A stretch of 64,000 nucleotides of DNA from Paenibacillus pabuli (GTDB taxonomy: Bacteria > Bacillota > Bacilli > Paenibacillales > Paenibacillaceae): positions 2,914,001 through 2,978,000 of the forward strand of contig NZ_JBDOIO010000003.1 of assembly GCF_039831995.1 (NCBI RefSeq), in the 5' to 3' direction. Position 1 is the stretch's first letter. Every line of letters starts with the position of its first letter. Below, in pieces: positions 26,373 to 34,894 of this stretch. The notes below the pieces were generated by a model, which was given only the letters and a program-made list of their open reading frames with translations, did no database searches and was not told the origin of the DNA. The position numbers and the translations under genes were made by a program.

Positions 26373-28271
26373 TCAATCGACGAACTCGGCAAAAGATACG
26401 ACAGCTTCCGTTCCTACCCCTTTGGTGCTTGTAAATGATATCTCGCCATGCATCGCTTCCACAATTCGGAAGGTCACCATCATGCCAAGCCCTGTTCCTT
26501 TGATTTTGTTGGAGAAATAGGGCTCTCCCAGGCGGACCAAAGCTTCCTCATCCATGCCTTCCCCGTTATCCCTCACGTGAACTTTGATCATTCCATCCTG
26601 GGCATATGCCCATATATCAATCTGGCCTTGGCCTTGCAGAGCTTCGATACTGTTTTTAATAATATTAATAAAAGCCTGTTTGAACTTGGAGGAGTTGCCT
26701 CGAATCCAGAGATCCGGCGGTATATCAGTTGTTATTTTACCCCCCTCCAGATTGGCCATTGGCACCAGAATCCCTTCAATATGCGTAAATTCTTCGGCAA
26801 TATTGAGCGAAGCGATATGGTCAAACTCCGGCTTGGCAAACGTCAGAAAGTCCGTAATGATCCCGGATGCCCGGTCAAGCTCTTCGAGTGCAATTCGCAC
26901 ATACCCCTTGTTTTTGTTGTCTTCCTGTTCAGTCATCAGCTGTAAAAATCCTCTGGTCACCTGTAGTGGATTTCGAACTTCATGTGCGACCGATGCGGCC
27001 AGTTCACTAATAATCTCCATCTTCTCGGATCGCTGCAATTCATTGTTGAACAGTTCCAGTTCCTTGGAGTATTCAATGACCTGTCTATGCTTTTCCGCAA
27101 AACGACTACCCAGAATGGCAATAAGCGCGATGATAAAAGCAACCATGGACCACTTCCACCATATGAGGTGATACGTGCCGTTGCGCTGGTAGTACCATAA
27201 CAGTTCCGCTACGCTGATCAGCGCAAACGTGCTGTATCCCGCAGCCAGCAGTATCGCTTCCTTGTTTCGCTTTAGTGCTTGGGATATGGTGCCAATCATC
27301 AGTAAGGTCAGCAGAATTACCAAGATGATGCCGATGGCCTTTTGAACCAGAAATACATAAAGTACATCCCATTGACCGCTCGATATGAAATACAGGAGCA
27401 GTGCGAGGATGGCAATACCGGAATACACGAGCTGGAATTTTCGTAACTTCGTGAAGATCCCATAAGGACCCTTTCCGATAATCTGTTCGAAAAAATAACA
27501 TAGTGCAGGCATTCCCGCCAGCATCGCCATATCGAACAATATGGAGTACAGATCCCCGTAAATCTGGTAGAACGTATATAGAAATTGTGAATACGTAATG
27601 ATCATCGTTCCGATGGAACCCATGACAACACATAGCGAGATCCATAATCCCTTATGGAATTTTCCAAAGAAGAATGTGCAGCTGAGCATCGTAATGGCTG
27701 TAAATAGAAAGGTTGCCCCTAATATGACATCCAACAAGCCATTATGAATATATCTCTCCTGCAAAATGGTATATCTCCCTACCTCAATCGTCCCGAAGAT
27801 TCCGAGTCGGCCGTTGGCATTTTCAGTCCATATATACAGCTGCTCGTTTGAATTTTTGATGGATAAAGGCAGCAGTACCGCATTGTTGTCGTAATTATAA
27901 TGATAATTCTCATACACCTTACGATCCTTAAGGTAGATCACAATATGTTGACCTTTAATATTTTCAAAACGAATGGCAGAATTATCCTCGCCCAGTTGTG
28001 GAATGGTCAAGCGAGTCCATAGTGACTTAGAAGGGTTAACCGTAGTGTAATCCGGCTTCTCCAACCCTTGCCGCTCCCAGACTTCATCGGGTCTTTCTAC
28101 TTCGCTGATAAACCCCTGATCGTGTGCATTTCCCCATTTTACTTCCCATGTCGTAATGGGGACAGGTCTGTTATCTTCCTGTACACTTGCCGCGCCTACT
28201 CCCTGCGGCCAATACATCATGAATAACAGGCTGATCCATAGGACGATGATAGCTTTGGGCACATTTTTCAT
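26373..28271 (-). CDS. 7TM sensor histidine kinase, KinB-like catalytic core
   Basis: 632-aa membrane sensor kinase. Signal peptide (residues 1-27), extracellular beta-rich domain of 7TMR-DISM type (about 35-180, ending ...YTILQERYIHNGL), seven TM helices (about 185-400), a short coiled coil (YSKELELFNNELQRSEKMEI), then HisKA with phospho-acceptor His near residue 430 (VAHEVRNPLQVTRGFLQLM), N-box IIKNSIEAL, and G boxes DNGEGMDE and GTGLGMM. The H-box HEVRNPL is of the sporulation-kinase (KinA-E) type, not the HisKA_3 type of ComP. No response regulator adjoins, so it probably feeds a phosphorelay encoded elsewhere. It is tail-to-tail with the precursor gene, 79 bases apart; sensing of that peptide is speculation from position. 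Confidence 0.88.
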   Translation of the reverse strand: MKNVPKAIIVLWISLLFMMYWPQGVGAASVQEDNRPVPITTWEVKWGNAHDQGFISEVERPDEVWERQGLEKPDYTTVNPSKSLWTRLTIPQLGEDNSAIRFENIKGQHIVIYLKDRKVYENYHYNYDNNAVLLPLSIKNSNEQLYIWTENANGRLGIFGTIEVGRYTILQERYIHNGLLDVILGATFLFTAITMLSCTFFFGKFHKGLWISLCVVMGSIGTMIITYSQFLYTFYQIYGDLYSILFDMAMLAGMPALCYFFEQIIGKGPYGIFTKLRKFQLVYSGIAILALLLYFISSGQWDVLYVFLVQKAIGIILVILLTLLMIGTISQALKRNKEAILLAAGYSTFALISVAELLWYYQRNGTYHLIWWKWSMVAFIIALIAILGSRFAEKHRQVIEYSKELELFNNELQRSEKMEIISELAASVAHEVRNPLQVTRGFLQLMTEQEDNKNKGYVRIALEELDRASGIITDFLTFAKPEFDHIASLNIAEEFTHIEGILVPMANLEGGKITTDIPPDLWIRGNSSKFKQAFINIIKNSIEALQGQGQIDIWAYAQDGMIKVHVRDNGEGMDEEALVRLGEPYFSNKIKGTGLGMMVTFRIVEAMHGEISFTSTKGVGTEAVVSFAEFVD

Positions 28272-28475
28272 TCACAGCACCTCAAAGTTCATATTTTGAG
28301 CATTTAGCAACATTCCAATGATGCAAAATGCTGAATCTATCCCCTAACTCTATCATTTATGATTCGCCATGATTTAACGTGTCACCTTCTAAAGGCAAAC
28401 GAAAAAAATCACATTTTAGTTTAACTACATATTTATTTCCATTTTTAGAGGAAAGGAATCCAGCCATCACTTGTC

Positions 28476-28757
28476 TTAGCCGCGCAAATCTTCGAACTGG
28501 TTCTCGATCATCTCGCGTTCCGTCCGTTCATAGGCGCTCCGAAACTTCAGCCACTGCTCCGTTTCCTCATCCTCATAAATCGTCCATATATCCGAAAAAA
28601 GAAAATCACGTAGCTGGACAACTTGTCCAGCCCATATGCCACCAACCCAGAACAATCCGTCGGGCCGACGAATGACCGTACGCGAAAAGCCAGGCGTCGA
28701 TGCCTTTTGTCCAATTCGGATTCGACTGATCATATTGCCAAGTGTAAACCATTCCAA
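28476..28757 (-). CDS. small hypothetical protein (93 aa)
   Basis: Unrecognised soluble protein. The start is a TTG at 28757 with GGGAGG eight bases upstream. The sequence is Trp-rich and mixed charge (MEWFTLGNMISRIRIGQKAS, later FLFSDIWTIYEDEETEQWLK) and ends in an acidic helix. The good ribosome site, low-complexity-free composition and flanking gaps favour a real gene. No neighbour on the same strand within 200 bases gives context. Confidence 0.6.
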   Translation of the reverse strand: MEWFTLGNMISRIRIGQKASTPGFSRTVIRRPDGLFWVGGIWAGQVVQLRDFLFSDIWTIYEDEETEQWLKFRSAYERTEREMIENQFEDLRG

Positions 28758-28901
28758 CTGGAATCCCTCCCTGTTTCATCATGCTCCATCATAACATAGG
28801 CCTTGCTTGAAAGCTGTACTGGCTGTTCTACGATTCAATTCGCTTCTATGGGTGTAATGGTTCCTCAAAGCAACCAATCACCTATTAAGGAGATGATTTA
28901 A

Positions 28902-29063
28902 ATGAACGAGCCACACAAAACGGTAGAAGTAGAACGGAAAGACATCCAGCATAAATCGGATTCCAGCATGGTCGCCTCCACTTTTATTAAATATGCGGCT
29001 TATGTAATCATTTTTTTCGGCTTCCTCTACTTTCTCGTCAAATATGTATTCCCTAAATTTTAA
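28902..29063 (+). CDS. small single-pass membrane protein (53 aa)
   Basis: Short gene: AAGGAG about 10 bases before ATG 28902, 54 codons to TAA 29063. Residues 1-25 are charged and hydrophilic (MNEPHKTVEVERKDIQHKSD); residues 29-50 form one hydrophobic helix (KYAAYVIIFFGFLYFLVKYV). The layout suggests a cytoplasmic tail with a membrane anchor. Function unknown. First of three small genes on this strand. Confidence 0.68.
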   Translation: MNEPHKTVEVERKDIQHKSDSSMVASTFIKYAAYVIIFFGFLYFLVKYVFPKF

Positions 29064-29116
29064 GTCATTCATATTCGGTGCAACCCAGGGAATGCTAACA
29101 CGTGCACGATTACAAC

Positions 29117-29144
29117 GTTTGCGGTTTGGGTAACTACGGGGTAA
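29117..29144 (+). promoter_or_regulatory. possible SigB-type promoter
   Basis: GTTTGC (29117-29122) and GGGTAA (29139-29144), 16 bases apart, resemble the general-stress consensus GTTTAA and GGGTAT, about 75 bases before the acidic small protein gene. Spacing is slightly long, so the call is weak. Confidence 0.3.
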
Positions 29145-29217
29145 GAACCTTTGAAGATATCAACACAATCATACATGCAGTCAAACCAATAACATTTCCC
29201 GAAAGGAGCTGCTACTT

Positions 29218-29589
29218 ATGACAGACAGACCGATTAGCAATGACGAAAGCGACCGTTATTATGACCGATACCAGAGGTCCCGCGATATTCCGCCTGAAAC
29301 AGAAGTGCCCCAGGGCGATATGGATACATTTGATGAAGTGTCCGGAAGACGAATTGAAACCGATGAGACGGACCTGCCTCCTGTAGCTGCAACGACCATA
29401 GAGGAGGAGGAGCTGGAATCACGTTTGGCAGAACCTGCACTGGAATCGGTACCTGATGCCGATCTGCTGCAGCCGAATAGCCCGGTTGACCCGGCTGCAC
29501 CTGACCCGGACGCCCTTCATGGTACCGATCTGCTCAATGGTGCGGGGGCCGATGCCAAACCTCAGGATGATATTCTCCCTCGACGTTAG
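29218..29589 (+). CDS. small acidic, disordered protein (123 aa)
   Basis: Highly acidic, Pro/Asp/Glu-rich protein with no predicted globular domain (RYYDRYQRSRDIPPETEVPQ near the start; DLPPVAATTIEEEELESRLA in the middle). AAAGGAG ahead of the ATG supports translation. The next small acidic gene starts 41 bases downstream with its own strong site, so the two are probably one transcript. Unknown function; composition recalls stress- or spore-associated small proteins, which is inference only. Confidence 0.62.
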   Translation: MTDRPISNDESDRYYDRYQRSRDIPPETEVPQGDMDTFDEVSGRRIETDETDLPPVAATTIEEEELESRLAEPALESVPDADLLQPNSPVDPAAPDPDALHGTDLLNGAGADAKPQDDILPRR

Positions 29590-29630
29590 TATTTGCTATC
29601 CCCGATGCACGGATAAGGAGGTGCAGCTTA

Positions 29631-29810
29631 ATGAAGGACAATCGCCCAAAGCACGTTGATACACCGGATAATCTGGTGACTGAGCGGGATATCGATCCTG
29701 ATTTCGGACTTTTTACGGAAGATTCATTTCCGGATGCTCTGGAGAAAGAGGATCAGCTTGATGCTGTTGAGCATGCTATTCCTAAGGAGAAATCCGATTC
29801 CGAAGAGTAA
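29631..29810 (+). CDS. small acidic protein (59 aa)
   Basis: AAGGAGG lies nine bases before ATG 29631; 60 codons end at TAA 29810. The protein is acidic throughout (LVTERDIDPDFGLFTEDSFP, then a Glu/Asp/Lys tail). It follows the 123-aa acidic protein gene closely and precedes a terminator, marking the end of the unit. No family recognised. Confidence 0.65.
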   Translation: MKDNRPKHVDTPDNLVTERDIDPDFGLFTEDSFPDALEKEDQLDAVEHAIPKEKSDSEE

Positions 29811-29847
29811 TAGAGATAGCCTATATAATAGAGCAGGCTGAAGAAGA

Positions 29848-29880
29848 GGGAAATCTCTTGTTGAAGAGGTTTCCCTTTTT
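29848..29880 (+). terminator. intrinsic terminator after the small acidic genes
   Basis: GGGAAATCTCTT-GTTG-AAGAGGTTTCCC followed by TTTTT. Confidence 0.9.
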
Positions 29881-29917
29881 CATGTATATTACTGGTCCAC
29901 ATAAATAGTCATATCAA

Positions 29918-29952
29918 AAAGATGGCTGCTGTATTGCTACAGCGCCATCTTT
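29918..29952. terminator. terminator of the MFS gene
   Basis: AAAGATGGC(TGCTGTA) pairs with (TACAGC)GCCATCTTT; the A-rich stretch at 29916-29920 gives a T-run on the minus strand. Confidence 0.8.
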
Positions 29953-29967
29953 CCCCTTAAGCTCCAT

Positions 29968-31200
29968 CTAACGATCCGCTGATACCGCTTTCTCCGATGT
30001 TGATTTTCCTGAACCCGGAAGTTTATGTTCCAGACCGGACCACTTGGCTGCAATCGCCGTGATTAACAGCGCCAGTCCATTGATGATAAAAATCCAGCGA
30101 ATAGGCAGCCATCCGCCGAGAATACCGCCAATAATGGGTCCTGCCATCGTACCGATCTGAGACGCCGACTGATTCAGACTGAATGCCCTGCCTCGAAATC
30201 CCGGGTCAGTCGCCTGTACAATCATGGCATTGATCGCCGGGAACACGGCCGCGAAAAACAGCCCGTATACAAACCGCAAAACACCAAAGCCGATATAACC
30301 TGTCGTGAAAAACTGCAGCAAATTTCCCACAGCCCCACCGACGAGTCCAATAATCAACACTTTGCCATAACCGATGCGCTGACCGATTTTCCCCCACCTC
30401 GGTGCCATAATGACTGTAGCTATACCTACGGCTGAGAAAATAATACCTGAGCTGAGCGAGGCCCGATCGGGCTGAATGCCCATCTCCATGACATAGACCG
30501 TTAGCAGCGGCTCAAGAATCATGACGGAAAATGTACAGATGCCCATCATGCCAAGTACGGTAATAAACAGACGATTCGCTCTGGCTTCACGAATATCATC
30601 CATGACATGAGAACGCGGCTTATTGCGATTGAAATTCTCTTCTTTTACCCAGAAGGTCGCGATTAGCGCAGAAACCAGCACCACAATGGCCGAAAATAAA
30701 AATGCATTCCGGTTTCCGTAGTAGTGGCTTACAACCCCGCCAATCAACGGACCGATGATACCGCCTGTAGCCCCGGCCGTGGACATGATACCCAGTGCGT
30801 ATCCTGTCTTCTCTTCCGGCGTATTCGTACCCACAAGTGCAATTGCAGCCGGAACGAAGCCAGCCAGCAATCCCTGAAACAGCCGGACAACGATAAGTGA
30901 ATAGGGATCCTGCACAAAGTAATTGATCAAATACAATACCGCAAGGCTGTATCCCGAACGGATCAGCATTGGCTTGCGTCCGTATTTGTCTGCCAACGAC
31001 CCCCAGAACGGAGACACCAGCGCACTCGCCAGAAACGTGATGCCAAAAGCCAGCCCTGACCAAAACTCCAGGTGATCACGAACCCCGAGATCGCCGCTCA
31101 AAAACAAGGGCAAAAACGGGATGGAGATTGAATATGCGGTGCTGCAAAAAAATACACCAATCCACAAAATCACCAGATTACGCTTCCACGAGAAGTCCAT
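29968..31200 (-). CDS. MFS multidrug efflux transporter, MdtG-like
   Basis: 410-aa transporter with about 12 TM helices. The motif-A segment GSLADKYGRKPMLIRSGY (loop 2-3) and the repeat of the fold after residue 200 are clear; N-terminal KRNLVILWIGVFFCSTAYSI and IPFLPLFL fit the DHA1 drug/H+ antiporter group that includes MdtG. The frame is open to 31353, but AAGGAC precedes ATG 31200 and the family N-terminus begins there. Monocistronic, divergent from the cyclophilin gene. Drug spectrum unknown. Confidence 0.86.
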   Translation of the reverse strand: MDFSWKRNLVILWIGVFFCSTAYSISIPFLPLFLSGDLGVRDHLEFWSGLAFGITFLASALVSPFWGSLADKYGRKPMLIRSGYSLAVLYLINYFVQDPYSLIVVRLFQGLLAGFVPAAIALVGTNTPEEKTGYALGIMSTAGATGGIIGPLIGGVVSHYYGNRNAFLFSAIVVLVSALIATFWVKEENFNRNKPRSHVMDDIREARANRLFITVLGMMGICTFSVMILEPLLTVYVMEMGIQPDRASLSSGIIFSAVGIATVIMAPRWGKIGQRIGYGKVLIIGLVGGAVGNLLQFFTTGYIGFGVLRFVYGLFFAAVFPAINAMIVQATDPGFRGRAFSLNQSASQIGTMAGPIIGGILGGWLPIRWIFIINGLALLITAIAAKWSGLEHKLPGSGKSTSEKAVSADR

Positions 31201-31455
31201 ATACCCGCACGTCCTTTCCGTTACTGACGCCGGGACTGCCGTGTATTGGAGCGGACGGAACAGACCCGTACGTCCCTGCTGCGGAAGCATTTTCCTTATT
31301 TTACACCTATGCTTCCATGAAGACCATCCCTGGCACCTGCAAAAGCAAAGCATGGATTGCCTTCCTGTCCCAAAAAACGGTATGATAGTTGATGGATTAT
31401 CCCAAAATAATTCCGTTGAAACACATTAAGCAGAGATGCAAGGGGGAACATTCTC

Positions 31456-32109
31456 ATGTCTTTACGATGGAAAAAAACAACTGCTGCATCGCTGATCATG
31501 GCGCTGCTGCTTATTGTTATTAGCGGCTGTGGACGCCCTTCGAGCGGCGCTACGGAACCCGTTCCGGCTCCGCCTGAAGGTCAAAACCCGGTAGCCACGA
31601 TCGAAATGCAGGACGGGCAAAAAATCGTGATCGAACTCTATCCCGAAATTGCGCCTAACACGGTATACAATTTTATCTCGCTGGCTAATCAGGGTTTCTA
31701 TGATGGCCTCATCTTTCACCGCGTCATTCCGGGCTTCATGATTCAGGGTGGAGATCCAAATGGTAATGGTTCAGGCGGCCCTGGATACGCCATTAAAGGT
31801 GAATTCACATCCAACGGTCACAAAAACCATCTGAATCATACACGTGGAGTGATTTCTATGGCGCGTCAAGCTGATAACCTAGACTCGGCTGGCTCCCAAT
31901 TTTTTATCATGTTAGCGGATGCTGATTATCTGGACAATGCTTATGCAACCTTTGGGAAAGTCACAGAGGGTATGGATGTAGTCGATGGAATCGCAGCTCA
32001 GGAAATAGGTCAACAAGACAAACCGGTCACCGATCAAGTGATGAAAAAAGTGACCGTCGACACGCATGGCCTGGAATATCCTGAACCTGTAAAAATACCA
32101 GAGGAATAA
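31456..32109 (+). CDS. cyclophilin-type peptidyl-prolyl isomerase lipoprotein
   Basis: 217-aa lipoprotein with the lipobox VISGC (acylated Cys25). The mature part, after a Pro-rich linker, is a compact bacterial cyclophilin: IVIELYPEIAPNTVYNFISL, FHRVIPGFMIQGGDP with the catalytic Arg, and GSQFFIMLADADYLDNAYAT. It should assist folding of exported proteins outside the membrane. AAGGGGG precedes the ATG. A strong terminator follows, so the gene is alone. Confidence 0.92.
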   Translation: MSLRWKKTTAASLIMALLLIVISGCGRPSSGATEPVPAPPEGQNPVATIEMQDGQKIVIELYPEIAPNTVYNFISLANQGFYDGLIFHRVIPGFMIQGGDPNGNGSGGPGYAIKGEFTSNGHKNHLNHTRGVISMARQADNLDSAGSQFFIMLADADYLDNAYATFGKVTEGMDVVDGIAAQEIGQQDKPVTDQVMKKVTVDTHGLEYPEPVKIPEE

Positions 32110-32132
32110 GACTCCACGGGTACATTACAAAC

Positions 32133-32175
32133 AAAAGCTCTGTCTTGCGATAAATACGCAAGGCAGAGCTTTATT
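32133..32175 (+). terminator. intrinsic terminator after the cyclophilin gene
   Basis: AAAGCTCTGTCTTGCG pairs with CGCAAGGCAGAGCTTT around ATAAATA. Confidence 0.9.
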
Positions 32176-32257
32176 AAATGGTAGCGTTTACATGAGAGGT
32201 TTAAAAAAAAAGCCCTCTACGCACATATATACACAGCAGCTCTGCAACCCGCTGATC

Positions 32258-32368
32258 TCACAACATCCACCCCAACAACCGGAACCAGCCAATAATCGCA
32301 ATCCATAGCGGGCAGCTGAAGGCAATCCCCCATGCAAGCCCTTTCAACAAGCTGCGGTCAACTTCCAC
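32258..32368 (-). CDS. very small hydrophobic protein (36 aa)
   Basis: On the minus strand AAAGGAG stands nine bases before GTG 32368, beginning VEVDRSLLKG and ending IGWFRLLGWML. Nearly all of residues 8-36 is hydrophobic and Trp-rich, interrupted by one Pro and one Arg, so one or two membrane passes are likely. The frame is open further upstream but without a site. Could be a small membrane regulator; function unknown. Confidence 0.5.
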   Translation of the reverse strand: MEVDRSLLKGLAWGIAFSCPLWIAIIGWFRLLGWML

Positions 32369-32567
32369 GAACAACGACTCCTTTCTCCAGGGAATAGTCG
32401 CAGTATCGGTAATACTATATGATTTTATACCCGTTTTCATTCGTCACGGAACAGTCGATTTCCTTCTTTTCTAGTCTCGTTTCATGGAACGGATACCGGG
32501 AACCTGATATACTATGACTACGGATCGAAACAGGGAACCTGATTTACGTCTGAGAGGAGAATTTTCC

Positions 32568-32825
32568 ATGGCAAAATCCAAAAAACAACCTGCTGCCCCC
32601 AAAGCAGCTCAAGATAAACCGGCGACGCTGAAGGATCTGCTCAGCAGTGATGTGCTCGAGAAGCTGAAGGCTCAAGCTGATGAAGCCAAAGCTGCCGAAG
32701 CTCAGCGCAAGGAACAGGAACGCCAGCAGGCGGAAGAAGCTCGGAAAGCGGAACAGAAGCGGCGGGATAACGACTTCGAGTATTTATTGAATAACAGCTC
32801 ACTGGACTGGAAGAAACATAAATAA
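32568..32825 (+). CDS. YqkE-like small charged protein
   Basis: 85-aa protein resembling B. subtilis YqkE (DUF3886): MAKSKKQPAAPKAAQDKPAT, then TLKDLLSSDVLEKLKAQADE, a long Lys/Glu/Gln coiled coil, and the conserved end FEYLLNNSSLDWKKHK. GAGAGGA precedes ATG 32568; the frame is open to 32514 without a site. Cytoplasmic, function not established. Confidence 0.8.
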   Translation: MAKSKKQPAAPKAAQDKPATLKDLLSSDVLEKLKAQADEAKAAEAQRKEQERQQAEEARKAEQKRRDNDFEYLLNNSSLDWKKHK

Positions 32826-32999
32826 CCTTTCAGCCAGGCGAATTGCATATTGACGTCATTTTAATATTCAGATACAGGGCCGATTAGCGGTCCTGTTTTT
32901 TTGTATGGACAAGTATGAGGGAATATGATTCACCTCCCTTGAGCCGGGTATGTAGAGATAGAGAGTACACTGAAATTTATAGGACGCGGAGGGATCAGG

Positions 33000-33794
33000 A
33001 TGAGTGAACAGCGTTTGAAAGGAAAAGTAGCAATTGTAACCGGAGGTGGTTCGGGCATTGGGAAGGCTACCGCAATCCGTTTCGCCGAGCATGGAGCCAA
33101 AGTATATCTGCTGGACCGTACACCGGAAAATGCCGAAGAAACGAAACAAACGATTGAAAAAGCCGGCGGAGAAGCTTCTGTTATCGAATGTGATATCTCC
33201 AAACCGGACAATGTACAAAAAGCGATTAATCAAGCTGCAGCAGAAACCGGTAAACTGGATATTGTATTTGCAAATGCGGGGATCAACGGCACAATGGCTC
33301 CAATTGAAACGATGGAACCGGAGGACTGGGATCAAACGATGGGGATTAATATGCGCGGTACATTCGCAACCGTCAAATATGCCATCCCCCATCTAAAAGA
33401 TCATGGAGGCAGCATCATCATCACCAGTTCCATTAACGGTAACCGGGTGTTCTCGGGCATCGGATTCTCTGCATACGCTTCCAGTAAGGCTGGTCAGACT
33501 GCTTTTACGAAGATGGCTGCACTCGAACTGGCGCGCTACAAGATCCGTGTCAACGCTGTCTGTCCTGGTGCCATTGATACCAATATTGATGACAACACCT
33601 ATCCTTCAGATGATCTGAAAGATGTTCAGATCCCGGTGGAATTCCCGAAAGGCCATGAACATCCGCTCAAAGGGGAACCCGGCACGTCTGAACAGGTAGC
33701 CAATCTGGTACTTTTCCTGGCTTCCGACGAGTCTTCTCATGTCACAGGTACACGTATTTACGTAGATGGTGCAGAATCCCTCCTTCGGGGATAA
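33000..33794 (+). CDS. short-chain dehydrogenase/reductase (SDR)
   Basis: 264-aa NAD(P)-dependent oxidoreductase of the classical SDR family. Nucleotide-binding TGGGSGIGKATAI at residues 14-26, NAG at about 93-95, catalytic Ser in IITSSING (about 142) and YASSK (about 158-162). Acidic Asp in VYLLDRTPEN after strand 2 suggests NAD rather than NADP preference. C-terminal VTGTRIYVDGAESLL is typical. GGAGGG precedes the ATG. It is monocistronic, so no substrate can be inferred. Confidence 0.9.
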   Translation: MSEQRLKGKVAIVTGGGSGIGKATAIRFAEHGAKVYLLDRTPENAEETKQTIEKAGGEASVIECDISKPDNVQKAINQAAAETGKLDIVFANAGINGTMAPIETMEPEDWDQTMGINMRGTFATVKYAIPHLKDHGGSIIITSSINGNRVFSGIGFSAYASSKAGQTAFTKMAALELARYKIRVNAVCPGAIDTNIDDNTYPSDDLKDVQIPVEFPKGHEHPLKGEPGTSEQVANLVLFLASDESSHVTGTRIYVDGAESLLRG

Positions 33795-33832
33795 GTTGTC
33801 TGCCACATCATATGGGGTTCGGAAAACCAATT

Positions 33833-33872
33833 ATCCCGCAGCATCCTGAGTCTCAGGATGCTGCGGGATTTT
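33833..33872. terminator. strong bidirectional terminator
   Basis: ATCCCGCAGCATCCTGAG and CTCAGGATGCTGCGGGAT form an 18-bp perfect stem with a one-base loop, followed by TTTT. It separates the convergent SDR and YwaF-like genes. Confidence 0.93.
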
Positions 33873-33892
33873 CAGTGTTCTACCTTTACTAG

Positions 33893-34654
33893 TCACACCG
33901 CAGAACTCCTCTCCTTCTTCACCCGGTTCTTCATTCGCTCCGGAATGGCGAAGAACAACAAGTACATTAACGAAAACAATACAGCTGCCAGTACTTCTTC
34001 CCCCAGAATATATAACGGGTAAGGTCCCAGGAGATCCAGTACGGATGCCGTCTCCGGTTTATGACGAAGAAACATATAGTTGGCTTCCACAAGCACATCC
34101 GTTCCATATACAATCAGCGCAGCTACATTCACAAATACCATCGAACCCACGACTGATCTCCAGCTTGGACGAAGCTGTTCTACCCAGGTCATATAGAGCA
34201 GTGCAAGTATAATACAGGCATGAGCCGTAAAAAATTGAATAAACCGAAAATGTGGAACGGTGTAACCCAGGTTGGGAGTTACGATCGCCATCAGTGCACC
34301 TGCAATCCCGGCAAAGAATATCGCCGAAAACAGCAAACGACTTCGTGTTAACAGCAGCACGGCTGACAACAACAGGGACAGACTGCACAGCTCCAGCGGC
34401 AGCGATGTCCTCACACCCCACACCCCGCCGTAGACATACCATAACTGAAGCAGAACTTCACAACCAATCATGAAGATGGCTATTCTCATTCGCAGCACCC
34501 GCCGTGTACGTTCTGGCCATGCTCTCAACTTATTTCTAAGCAGGTACAGCAAGATAATCACTATTGCCGTGCAGGCTATCGCCCATATGTGTGGATTCGA
34601 AAACATGATAAAAGGCCGTTCATCATAAGGGTCAAGCCACTGGGGATATCCCAT
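33893..34654 (-). CDS. YwaF-like (TIGR02206) integral membrane protein
   Basis: 253-aa protein with about seven TM helices. The region LQLWYVYGGVWGVRTSLPLELCSLSLLLSA and the later HFRFIQFFTAHACIILALLY are typical of the YwaF/TIGR02206 family, of unknown function. AAGGAG is placed before ATG 34654; the 18 extra upstream codons lack a site. Its 5' side faces the dioxygenase gene, with a candidate MhqR operator between them. Confidence 0.82.
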   Translation of the reverse strand: MGYPQWLDPYDERPFIMFSNPHIWAIACTAIVIILLYLLRNKLRAWPERTRRVLRMRIAIFMIGCEVLLQLWYVYGGVWGVRTSLPLELCSLSLLLSAVLLLTRSRLLFSAIFFAGIAGALMAIVTPNLGYTVPHFRFIQFFTAHACIILALLYMTWVEQLRPSWRSVVGSMVFVNVAALIVYGTDVLVEANYMFLRHKPETASVLDLLGPYPLYILGEEVLAAVLFSLMYLLFFAIPERMKNRVKKERSSAV

Positions 34655-34770
34655 GTACTTCTCCTTCCCATCACAAACAGTGATACCTTGAAATGTAATA
34701 TTTTTCATTTTGGCATTAATTGAAGCGAAAGTCTATCCGTTGGGTGTTTCAGATATGTGTTGCTTTATAA

Positions 34771-34790
34771 TTATCTTCATGTTAAGATAA
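34771..34790. promoter_or_regulatory. candidate MhqR-type operator
   Basis: TTATCTT-CATGTT-AAGATAA is an inverted repeat with the half-site (TATCT) and 6-base centre of the B. subtilis MhqR box, about 105 bases upstream of the MhqO-like gene. MhqR represses quinone-responsive dioxygenase genes. The half-site resemblance is from memory, so moderate confidence. Confidence 0.48.
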
Positions 34791-34894
34791 ATTCAGAACA
34801 AAACAAACAAAAAGTTAGTCGCTTAATAAAAGTTAAATAACAACTTACACATAATCAAGAATACCCAATCCCAATTATTCAGGAGGAATTAACA

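Noticed and set aside
28379..28675. 98-aa forward frame
   Set aside because: Antisense to the 93-aa TTG-started gene, which has a strong ribosome site, while this frame has none.
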